A stretch of DNA of 25,001 nt from an uncultured Roseiflexaceae bacterium (GTDB taxonomy: Bacteria > Chloroflexota > Chloroflexia > Chloroflexales > Roseiflexaceae), in NCBI GenBank assembly GCA_903868295.1, contig CAIPUQ010000059.1:1-25001 (forward strand), given 5' to 3'. Shown piece by piece: positions 1 through 6,175 of this stretch; the first letter of the stretch is position 1, and every line of letters begins with the position of its first letter. Position numbers and translations under genes: made by a program. The notes under the pieces were generated by a model. That model ran no database searches, was not told the origin of the DNA, and saw only the letters and a list, made by a program, of their open reading frames with translations.

Positions 1-55
1 ACTACTCAAGAATGCACGTCGCTTCATCGGTCGATCTCCGTTCATGTGGCACGTA
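1..55. other. Left edge, no gene seen
   Basis: These bases lie just downstream of the stop codon of the minus-strand racemase-family gene. No hairpin with a T tract and no convincing reading frame is visible in so short a piece. A coding end from a gene outside the window cannot be excluded. Confidence 0.4.
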
Positions 56-772
56 TCAGCTTGTTTGTGTTGTTGTGGGCGCTGCGAGGGCATAGGCAAC
101 GGCTGCTTCGGCATGGATGCGGGTGGTGTCGAACACTGGGACGGTCACATCTGCATGTGACACCAAGAGCGTAATCTCGGTGCACCCCAATATAACTGCC
201 TGGGCACCGCGAGCAACCAGATTGGCCATGATTGTCTGGTAGGTTGCCCGAGAGTGGGGATCAATAACCCCCATGCAGAGTTCGTCATAAATGATGCGAT
301 TGACTTCGGTCCGTTCGGCGGCCTCGGGGACGAGCACCGTCAGGCCGTAGTGTGCCTCGAGCCGGCCTTTGTAGAAGTCTTGTTCCATGGTGTAGCGTGT
401 GCCGAGCAACGCAACGGTCGAAATGTCGGCAGCCACGATGCGTTCGGCAGTCGCATCAGCGATATGGATGAACGGGACCGGCAGGTCGGCAGTAATGGCA
501 GCCGATACCTTGTGCATGGTGTTGGTACAGAGGACGATACATTCGGCACCTGCGGCGACGAGACGTTGGGCAACCTGCGCGAGCAGTTTGCCGGCACTGT
601 CCCAATCGCCGTTGTGTTGGTAGGCTTCGATTTGGGCAAAGTCGACACTGGCCAAGATGATTGGTGCCGAGTGCAATCCGCCGCGGGCGTCGCGCACGAG
701 CTGATTGATGAAGCGGTAGTATTCAGCTGAGGATTCCCAACTCATCCCACCGATTAAGCCGATCCACTTCAT
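56..772 (-). CDS. Aspartate/glutamate racemase family protein
   Basis: A 238-residue cytosolic protein of the Asp/Glu racemase superfamily, closest in style to aspartate racemases that interconvert L- and D-aspartate without a cofactor. It starts with the typical MKWIGLIGGMSWES block. The two catalytic cysteines expected of the family are both present: Cys82 in VLCTNTMHK and Cys197 in ILGCTEITLL. Length matches the family (about 230 residues). The ATG at 772 follows an AAGGGG Shine-Dalgarno about 8 nt upstream, supporting this start. It is transcribed away from the Gfo/Idh dehydrogenase gene, sharing an 89-bp divergent intergenic region. Substrate is inferred only from family; amino-acid or hydantoin racemase relatives are alternatives. 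No gene next to it indicates a D-amino-acid pathway. Confidence 0.88.
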   Translation of the reverse strand: MKWIGLIGGMSWESSAEYYRFINQLVRDARGGLHSAPIILASVDFAQIEAYQHNGDWDSAGKLLAQVAQRLVAAGAECIVLCTNTMHKVSAAITADLPVPFIHIADATAERIVAADISTVALLGTRYTMEQDFYKGRLEAHYGLTVLVPEAAERTEVNRIIYDELCMGVIDPHSRATYQTIMANLVARGAQAVILGCTEITLLVSHADVTVPVFDTTRIHAEAAVAYALAAPTTTQTS

Positions 773-824
773 CCCGTTGCCCCTTTCGATGTATAGGTCT
801 ATCCTACCATTTTCACCATGGGTA

Positions 825-830
825 TATAAT
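825..830 (+). promoter_or_regulatory. -10 box of the Gfo/Idh dehydrogenase gene
   Basis: A perfect TATAAT at 825-830 would place transcription start near 837, about 25 nt before the ATG at 862. The -35 region at the usual distance is poor (TCCTAC at 802-807), so an activator may be needed. The box overlaps the ATG at 829, so that codon would not be in the mRNA. This is why the later start was chosen for the gene. Confidence 0.55.
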
Positions 831-861
831 GCAGGGCATCGAGCATACGAAGGGAATCATC

Positions 862-1857
862 ATGACCAAGATACGCTGGGGAATTGTGAGTACGGCCAAC
901 ATCGGCGTCGCCAAAGTAATCCCGGCCATGTTAAAGGGCGAGCATATCGAAATCGCTGCTATTGCGTCGCGTGATATGGCAAAGGCACAGCAGGCAGCAC
1001 AGAAATTGGGTATCCCCACGGCATATGGCAGTTACGAAGCGCTGTTGGCAGACCCGACCATTCAGGCTATATACAACCCGTTGCCCAATCATCTGCACGT
1101 GCCCGTCACCATCCAAGCCTTGGCTGCCGGCAAGCATGTGCTGTGCGAAAAACCCATTGCGCTGACCGCAGCAGAAGCCGAATCGTTAGTGGCTGCGGGA
1201 AAAAAATACCCGCACCTGAAGCTGATGGAAGCGTTCATGTATCGCCATCATCCGCAGTGGCAGCGTGCCAAAGCAATCGTCGATGCGGGCGGTATCGGGC
1301 AGTTGCGTACCATCCAGAGTATCTTTAGCTATTACCTCACTGATCCCACCAATGTGCGTAATCAAGCAGATATCGGCGGTGGTGGATTGATGGACATTGG
1401 CTGTTACAACATCTCGTTGTCGCGCTTTATCTTTGGCAGCGAGCCGAGCAAAGTCGTTGGTCTGATCGAATACGATCCGCAGCTCAAGACGGACCGATTG
1501 GCATCAGGGATGATGCAGTTCGCAGGCGGGACCGCGACGTTTACCTGCTCGACACAGTTATCTAACTATCAACGGGTGCAGATACTGGGGACCGAGGGCC
1601 GCATCGAAATCGAAATTCCCTTCAATGCGCCGCCAGACAAGCCATGCATCATGTGGCACACGGCAAATGGCAAAACGCAGGAGATCCAGTTGCCGACGGT
1701 GGATCAATATACCATCCAGGGCGAATTGTTCAGCCTGGCGATTATCAATAACACTGCGGTGCCGACCCCAATCGAAGATGCGGTGGCGAATATGCGTGTG
1801 ATTGATGCACTGGTCGCCAGCGAAAAGAACGGCGGATGGGTACGCATCGGCGCGTAA
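862..1857 (+). CDS. Gfo/Idh/MocA family NAD(P)-dependent oxidoreductase
   Basis: A 331-residue cytosolic sugar or polyol dehydrogenase of the Gfo/Idh/MocA family. The N-terminal Rossmann fold begins at residues 5-16 (RWGIVSTANIG). The family's EKP motif is at residues 96-98, with Lys97 the expected catalytic lysine. The C-terminal domain carries GGGLMDIGCYNIS at about 172-184, a form typical of the D-xylose 1-dehydrogenase / dihydrodiol dehydrogenase branch. An in-frame ATG at 829 lies inside the -10 box, whereas the ATG at 862 has an AAGGGA ribosome-binding site about 6-7 nt upstream, so 862 is preferred. It is a single-gene unit followed closely by the tRNA-His promoter. The xylose link is suggested by the branch and by xylAB 1.4 kb downstream, but the substrate is not proven. 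Confidence 0.88.
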   Translation: MTKIRWGIVSTANIGVAKVIPAMLKGEHIEIAAIASRDMAKAQQAAQKLGIPTAYGSYEALLADPTIQAIYNPLPNHLHVPVTIQALAAGKHVLCEKPIALTAAEAESLVAAGKKYPHLKLMEAFMYRHHPQWQRAKAIVDAGGIGQLRTIQSIFSYYLTDPTNVRNQADIGGGGLMDIGCYNISLSRFIFGSEPSKVVGLIEYDPQLKTDRLASGMMQFAGGTATFTCSTQLSNYQRVQILGTEGRIEIEIPFNAPPDKPCIMWHTANGKTQEIQLPTVDQYTIQGELFSLAIINNTAVPTPIEDAVANMRVIDALVASEKNGGWVRIGA

Positions 1858-1863
1858 CTCGAT

Positions 1864-1892
1864 TTGCGGACGCTGGCTTGGTATGCTATACT
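1864..1892 (+). promoter_or_regulatory. Promoter of tRNA-His
   Basis: The -35 box TTGCGG (1864-1869) and the -10 box TATACT (1887-1892) are separated by exactly 17 bp. The -10 is extended by TGC at 1884-1886. Initiation would fall around 1899, just before the mature tRNA 5' end at 1905. The promoter begins within a few bases of the preceding dehydrogenase stop codon. Confidence 0.8.
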
Positions 1893-1904
1893 AGCTAGCG
1901 TTGT

Positions 1905-1980
1905 GGTGCTCGTAGCTCAACGGCAGAGCGCTGGTCTGTGGCTCCAGAGGTTGCGGGTTCGAAACCCGTCGAGCACCCCA
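1905..1980 (+). tRNA. tRNA-His (anticodon GTG)
   Basis: A full cloverleaf can be folded: acceptor GTGCTCG (1906-1912) pairs with CGAGCAC, the D stem is GCTC/GAGC, the anticodon loop is CTGTGGC with anticodon GTG, and the T arm is GCGGG-TTCGAAA-CCCGT. The extra G at 1905 and discriminator C73 form the G-1:C73 pair that marks tRNA-His and is read by histidyl-tRNA synthetase. CCA is encoded (1978-1980). The last anticodon-stem pair is a T-T mismatch. It is a single-gene unit with its own promoter and terminator. Confidence 0.97.
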
Positions 1981-1986
1981 TTCTAG

Positions 1987-2020
1987 CCCCCGAGTTGGTA
2001 ACAACTCGGGGGTGATTGTT
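1987..2020 (+). terminator. Terminator of tRNA-His
   Basis: An 11-bp perfect stem (1987-1997 with 2002-2012, CCCCCGAGTTG arm) closes a GTAA tetraloop. It begins 7 nt after the tRNA CCA. The following TGATTGTT is only moderately T-rich. Confidence 0.85.
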
Positions 2021-2060
2021 ATATACTGCGCACAGGATATAGATGGAAGGGTGGTACCGT

Positions 2061-2864
2061 ATGATACAGACCGAACAACGGCGTGTTGCGCTGTCGACGG
2101 GGGTGACCTTGACCGTTCATCAGGCCGGCAGTGGGCCCGATGTGTTGTTACTGCACGGGATCACCGGGTGTGGGTTGTACTGGAGCGTGCAGATTGCCCA
2201 ATTGGTCGCAGCGGGCTATCGCGTGACTGCACCAGATGGCCGGGGCCACGGCACCTCGGATCGCGCCAGCGACTATGCGACCGCCACGATTGCCGCCGAT
2301 GCCGCTGCCCTGATCAGCGCACTCGGCCTAGTCAAGCCAACGGTTATCGGTCATTCGATGGGCGGCGCGCAGAGTCTTTTTCTCGCATCTAAACATCCGG
2401 AGTTGGTCGGTCGCGTCATCCTCGAAGATCCTGCGGTGTGGCCGCGGGGCGGTGACGATGCCTATGTGACAGGCGTCCGAGACCCTTGGAAGCAGGGATT
2501 GCAGGCCTGGGTGGGCATGCGTCATACTGACTTGGTGGCCTTCAAACGCAACGAAGCCCCGCATTGGAGTGACGAAGCGCTCGACAGCTGGGCAACCGCT
2601 AAGCTGCAGAACGACCCCGAGGTGTTGGGGTGGCTTGACGAAATCAAGACGCCGGTGTGGCAATGGCTTCACAAAGTGCCTGTTCCCATCACCATGCTCT
2701 ACTGTGAGCCCGAAAAGGGCGGCGTGATTGGGGCAGACTTTGCAGCCGAGCTCGTCACGTACATGCCCAATTTGACCGCGGTGTGTATCCCCGCTGTCGG
2801 ACACGAGATGCACCACGATAACCCGGCGACATTCATCGCTGCAGTCACTGAAGCGATGAACTAA
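2061..2864 (+). CDS. Alpha/beta hydrolase
   Basis: A 267-residue cytosolic alpha/beta-hydrolase-fold enzyme (esterase/lactonase type; substrate unknown). Visible features are the oxyanion-hole motif LLLHGITG (29-36), the nucleophile elbow GHSMGG with Ser99, and the catalytic His248 in VGHEMHHDNP. At the usual position of the acid, after the strand ITMLY, the sequence is CEPEKGG, so Glu216 stands where Asp is normal. The ATG at 2061 is preceded by AAGGG about 10 nt upstream. An in-frame ATG at 2043 (6 residues longer) has AGGA upstream and cannot be excluded, but a TATACT at 2022-2027 would start the mRNA too close to use it. It is a single gene between two hairpin terminators. Confidence 0.86.
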   Translation: MIQTEQRRVALSTGVTLTVHQAGSGPDVLLLHGITGCGLYWSVQIAQLVAAGYRVTAPDGRGHGTSDRASDYATATIAADAAALISALGLVKPTVIGHSMGGAQSLFLASKHPELVGRVILEDPAVWPRGGDDAYVTGVRDPWKQGLQAWVGMRHTDLVAFKRNEAPHWSDEALDSWATAKLQNDPEVLGWLDEIKTPVWQWLHKVPVPITMLYCEPEKGGVIGADFAAELVTYMPNLTAVCIPAVGHEMHHDNPATFIAAVTEAMN

Positions 2865-2894
2865 CCCCCACATCCACATACGGCCCGCGTAGCG

Positions 2895-2930
2895 ACACCA
2901 CTGTGGCATTTGCCATGGTGGTGTTGTTTA
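2895..2930 (+). terminator. Terminator after the alpha/beta hydrolase
   Basis: A hairpin 30 nt after the stop codon pairs 2895-2908 with 2911-2924 (ACACCAC against GTGGTGT at the base, two G-T wobbles in the middle, GGCA against TGCC at the tip). The innermost pairs probably open to form a six-base loop. It is followed by TGTTTA. Confidence 0.6.
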
Positions 2931-3283
2931 CCATCGTTAGAGTGGTACAAAGTGGTTTGGCAGCGGGGGAGCTGCAGATATACCGTGATGCTCCACACGG
3001 CACACAAGACGGCTGTCGTAGGTGCAATTGCCTGCATGGCAGCGGTAGCGCGCCACACTGCCCTGTGCAGTGACGAGATGCAACAATACACCGGGCTGGT
3101 CACATGGACCAGCCCGGTGCGGTGTACTTCTGTGTCTGCAGAAATGCTACTCGAGGCACAATGTCACGCTCAGGGAGATAGTGCGTGTCACTTTGACGAT
3201 GGCAATATACGGATGCGACTCCACTACCAACGTGGATTGACGAATGCCCGTGGTTCGGGCCGGGTGCGCCGCCAAAAACACGA
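2931..3283. other. Gene-poor gap, hairpin only
   Basis: Between the hydrolase terminator and the end of xylB, no frame has a ribosome-binding site or recognisable protein. The open frames here read as low-information Cys/His/Thr-rich strings. The one clear structure is the 13-bp hairpin at 3089-3119, listed separately. The gene ends on both sides point into this gap, so it is a convergent 3' region. Confidence 0.5.
3089..3119 (-). terminator. Strong hairpin downstream of xylB
   Basis: A perfect 13-bp stem (3089-3101 with 3107-3119, CACCGGGCTGGTC arm) has a five-base loop. Read on the minus strand it is followed by the T-rich TATTGTTG, so it best suits the end of the xylA-xylB transcript about 165 nt after the xylB stop. 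It could also stop plus-strand readthrough. Confidence 0.6.
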
Positions 3284-4783
3284 TTAGAGCGACGCCAATG
3301 CATGCATGTCGGTGGCGAGGTGACCATAGAGTTGGCGATAGATTGCATAGGCGCGGTCGTGCTGGGCGGCGGCTGTGCTGTCGGGCTGTGCGGTAGTGGC
3401 GACGCGGACACAGCGTTGAACGGCGTCGTTGGTGTCGCGGAAGTGGCCAGTGCCGACACCCGCCAACAGGGCTGCACCGTAGGCAGGACCTTCTTCGGCA
3501 GCCAGCGTCGATACCGGGGCACCATAGATATCGGCCTGGAGTTGGCGCCAAAACGCACTCTTGCCGCCGCCGCCGGTTGCGCGGATGTCAGTGGTTGGGA
3601 CCCCGAGTTCGTGCATGAGGCTGAGCCCATCGCGGAGCGAATAGGTGACGCCCTCGAGCACCGCACGGGCCATGTGACCGACCGTGTGACGACTGGTTAA
3701 TCCGATGAACCCACCCCGTGCGAGCGGATCGAGGTGCGGGGTCCGTTCGCCATTGAGGTAGGGCAAAAAGACCAAGCCCTCGGCGCCGATGGGTGTCGGG
3801 GCGGCGACCGCGACGAGGTCGTCGTAGGAGAGTGCAGGGTTGCCCATCTGGCGCAGCAGATTGCGGAACCACGCAAACGAGCCGCCTGCTGAGAGGGTTA
3901 CCGCCATCATGTGCCACGCGCCGGGAACGGAGTGGCAGAAGGTATGCAAGCGCCCTTTGGGGTCGAGTGCGATGGTGTCACTGTGTGCAAAGATGACGCC
4001 ACTGGTACCGATACTGCTATTGACCACGCCGCGGGTAACGATACCGGTCCCGATTGCGGCTGCTGCATTATCGCCGCCGCCGGCAATAATGGGGATGCCA
4101 GCGGGGATGCCCAGCTGTGCGGCAGCCCGAGCGCTGAGTTCGCCGGTGACCTGCGGACCTTCGTAGAGCCGTGGGAGCCACGCACGGGGGATCCCCAGCG
4201 CGGTCAGAATTTCGGGAGAATAATCGCGTGCGCTGATGTCCATCAGGAGCGTGCCAGCACCATCGGCGACATCTGCTGCGTAGACATCACTCAGCATGAA
4301 GCGAATGTAGTCTTTGGGGAGCACGATGTGGGCAATGCGGGCGTAGTTTGCGGGTTCGTGGTTGCGCACCCAGAGGATTTTGGGAGCTTGGAACCCGGTC
4401 AAAGCAGGATTACCCGCGATGGCGAGGAGTCGTTCAGCCCCGACTTTCTGGGTGATTTCGGTGCACTCTGCTGCGGTACGTTGATCGTTCCACAACAAGG
4501 CAGGGCGGATGACGGTGTTGGCGTCGTCGAGGAAGACTGCCCCATGCATCTGACCGGTCAAGCCGATGCCGCGAATCTGTGCAGGGTCGACGCGACTGAC
4601 GACGGTGCGGATTGCCTCTTGGGCGCCACGCCACCAATCCGCGGGGTGCTGTTCGCTCCAGAGCGGCTGTGGGGACGAAATGGGGTACTCGGCGAGAGCG
4701 CTGGCGATAATGGTACCTTCGCCATCACAGATGATTGCTTTGGCGCCGGACGTTCCGATATCGAGCCCGATGAAGAGCGGCAT
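3284..4783 (-). CDS. xylB: Xylulokinase
   Basis: A 499-residue FGGY-family kinase that phosphorylates D-xylulose with ATP to D-xylulose-5-phosphate for the pentose phosphate pathway. The N-terminal domain begins with the phosphate-binding motif FIGLDIGTSGAKA (4-16), and GLTGQMHGAVFLD (74-86) is the xylulokinase-type substrate segment. Asp238 in AGGGDNAAAAIG is the expected catalytic base (E. coli XylB Asp233). The C-terminal FGGY domain contains GLVFLPYLNGERTPHLDP and RATGGGGKSAFW. Length matches the family. The ATG at 4783 has AAAGG about 8 nt upstream. It lies 65 nt downstream of xylA on the same strand, with a perfect palindrome between them, so it is the second gene of a xylAB unit. Confidence 0.96.
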   Translation of the reverse strand: MPLFIGLDIGTSGAKAIICDGEGTIIASALAEYPISSPQPLWSEQHPADWWRGAQEAIRTVVSRVDPAQIRGIGLTGQMHGAVFLDDANTVIRPALLWNDQRTAAECTEITQKVGAERLLAIAGNPALTGFQAPKILWVRNHEPANYARIAHIVLPKDYIRFMLSDVYAADVADGAGTLLMDISARDYSPEILTALGIPRAWLPRLYEGPQVTGELSARAAAQLGIPAGIPIIAGGGDNAAAAIGTGIVTRGVVNSSIGTSGVIFAHSDTIALDPKGRLHTFCHSVPGAWHMMAVTLSAGGSFAWFRNLLRQMGNPALSYDDLVAVAAPTPIGAEGLVFLPYLNGERTPHLDPLARGGFIGLTSRHTVGHMARAVLEGVTYSLRDGLSLMHELGVPTTDIRATGGGGKSAFWRQLQADIYGAPVSTLAAEEGPAYGAALLAGVGTGHFRDTNDAVQRCVRVATTAQPDSTAAAQHDRAYAIYRQLYGHLATDMHALASL

Positions 4784-4807
4784 AGTGATGGCCTTTACAC
4801 AGACGAA

Positions 4808-4831
4808 AGGGGCGAGGCATGCCTCGCCCCT
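4808..4831 (-). terminator. Intercistronic palindrome between xylA and xylB
   Basis: A perfect 24-nt palindrome (AGGGGCGAGGCA and its complement) lies 17 nt after the xylA stop and 24 nt before the xylB start. Read on the minus strand it is followed by TTCGTCTGT, which is only weakly T-rich. It may terminate part of the transcripts or protect the xylA 3' end, giving more xylA than xylB mRNA. Confidence 0.7.
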
Positions 4832-4848
4832 CGATACGAATCCGTTGG

Positions 4849-6012
4849 TTAGCGGACGCCCATGATGACTTCCATGGTCAGCTGATCGAGCTGCTCGTAT
4901 GGTTGCCCTTTGCGTGCGACAGCGGGGCGGTCGAACTGATGGGCAGACAAGAGTTTGGCTTTGTCGGCGCTGAAGCCGCCTTGCCAGGCTGGCAGACCAG
5001 GAGCGATGCTATTGATGTGCTGCACGAGTGCTTGGATGTCTTTGTCGGCGTTCCAGCGTGCGGCTTTTTCTTTGAGGATGAGGTATGTGCGCATGCACCC
5101 TTTGGCAAAGGCTTTGACGCCCTCGTCGTTATCGGTGCGGAAGGCATGTGCGTCGAAGTGTTTGCTGCCGTTGTAGCCGACATCTTCGAGGAACTTGACC
5201 AGATGGAATGCGCCTTTGATATTGGAAGACCCGAAACGGAAATCTTGGTCGTAGCGGCCAACCACCTGATCGTTGAGGTCGATGTGGAAGAGTTTGTTCA
5301 TCTCCCATGCTTGGGCGACCCCATGCAAGAAGTTGAGGCCTGCCATGGTCTCGTGTGCGACCTCGGGGTTGACGCCGACCATGTCGGGGTCATCGAGGGT
5401 CGAGATGAACGCAAGTGCGTGGCCGACGGTCGCCAAAAAGATATCGCCGCGGGGTTCGTTGGGTTTGGGTTCGAGCGCAAAGCGGAGCTTGTAGCCCTGC
5501 GATTTGGAGTAGGCTGCCAAAAAGTTGATGGCTTCGCGGAAGCGCTTGATGGATTCGGCTGGGTTCTTGGTGGCATCGGATTCGGTGCCTTCGCGACCCC
5601 CCCAGAAGACGTAGATTTCTGCGCCGCACTCGACGCCGAGGTCGATTGCACGCATGGTCTTTTGGACGGCATAGGCACGGACCGCTGCGTCGTTGGACGT
5701 AAACGCACCATCACGGAAGATTGGGTCGGTGAACAAATTGGTCGTCGCCATCGGAACAACCAGCCCCGTGCTGGACAACGCACTTTTGAAGTCACGGACA
5801 ATTTGGGTACGTTCTGCCGGGGTGGCGTCGATGGGGACGAGATCGTTGTCGTGGAAGTTGACACCCCATGCGCCACACTCTGCAAGCAGATGGACGATTT
5901 CGACCGGTGATTTGGGATTGCGAACGGGTTCACCAAACGGGTCACGACCAACATTCCCTACGGTCCAGAGCCCAAACGTGAATTTGTCTTGTGGGCGCGG
6001 TGCGTAATCCAT
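4849..6012 (-). CDS. xylA: Xylose isomerase, class I
   Basis: A 387-residue TIM-barrel enzyme converting D-xylose to D-xylulose (also D-glucose to D-fructose) with two divalent metals. Every key residue can be read, in the same numbering as the Streptomyces enzymes: His54 and Asp57 (HDND), Trp137, Glu181 and Lys183 (EPKPNEPRGD), Glu217 and His220 (NPEVAHE), Asp245, Asp255, Asp257 and Asp287. The length and lack of an N-terminal extension mark the short class I (actinobacterial-type) form rather than the class II form of E. coli. The ATG at 6012 has an AGGAGG Shine-Dalgarno 5 nt upstream, the best ribosome-binding site in this half of the window. It is the first gene of xylAB and diverges from the U32 gene. 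Confidence 0.97.
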   Translation of the reverse strand: MDYAPRPQDKFTFGLWTVGNVGRDPFGEPVRNPKSPVEIVHLLAECGAWGVNFHDNDLVPIDATPAERTQIVRDFKSALSSTGLVVPMATTNLFTDPIFRDGAFTSNDAAVRAYAVQKTMRAIDLGVECGAEIYVFWGGREGTESDATKNPAESIKRFREAINFLAAYSKSQGYKLRFALEPKPNEPRGDIFLATVGHALAFISTLDDPDMVGVNPEVAHETMAGLNFLHGVAQAWEMNKLFHIDLNDQVVGRYDQDFRFGSSNIKGAFHLVKFLEDVGYNGSKHFDAHAFRTDNDEGVKAFAKGCMRTYLILKEKAARWNADKDIQALVQHINSIAPGLPAWQGGFSADKAKLLSAHQFDRPAVARKGQPYEQLDQLTMEVIMGVR

Positions 6013-6060
6013 CGTATCCTCCTTGGATCATGGTGTGCGTCATTGAACGGGAACGCGGAC

Positions 6061-6069
6061 ATTTTACCA
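6061..6069 (-). promoter_or_regulatory. Candidate extended -10 promoter of xylA
   Basis: On the minus strand the sequence TGGTAAAAT (plus positions 6069-6061) gives a TAAAAT -10 with the TG extension. Transcription would start near 6054, leaving a leader of about 42 nt that contains the AGGAGG site. No good -35 box is visible, which suits an extended -10 or an activated promoter. Confidence 0.5.
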
Positions 6070-6105
6070 TATCTGAAAAGCGCCGCATGCACTGCTGTGG
6101 AGGTA

Positions 6106-6127
6106 ATGACGGCATTTGGCGCGTCAT
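6106..6127. promoter_or_regulatory. Candidate operator between xylA and the U32 gene
   Basis: An inverted repeat ATGACG-N10-CGTCAT is centred at 6116-6117. It sits upstream of the xylA -10 (about -62 from the inferred xylA start) and upstream of the U32 promoter. Its position is reasonable for a regulator site, but a 6-bp arm can occur by chance. Confidence 0.3.
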
Positions 6128-6162
6128 GGCGGCGCAGAGATAACGCATACAGACAACCCGGG

Positions 6163-6168
6163 TATAAT
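6163..6168 (+). promoter_or_regulatory. -10 box of the U32 gene, leaderless layout
   Basis: A perfect TATAAT at 6163-6168 ends only 7 nt before the ATG at 6176. RNA polymerase normally starts 6-8 nt after the -10, so the mRNA would begin at or next to the start codon. No Shine-Dalgarno is seen and the -35 region is poor. Confidence 0.6.
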
Positions 6169-6175
6169 AATTGGT

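Noticed and set aside
829..861. Earlier ATG of the Gfo/Idh dehydrogenase
   Set aside because: It lies inside the TATAAT box, so it would not be in the mRNA, and it lacks a ribosome-binding site.
2910..3287. Plus-strand 125-codon frame in the gap before xylB
   Set aside because: It has no ribosome-binding site and no domain, it is rich in Cys/His/Arg, and it crosses two hairpins, so it looks like chance.
3911..5910. Long plus-strand frames opposite xylB and xylA
   Set aside because: They are mirror frames of two fully recognisable genes with complete catalytic residues, and their translations have no family features.
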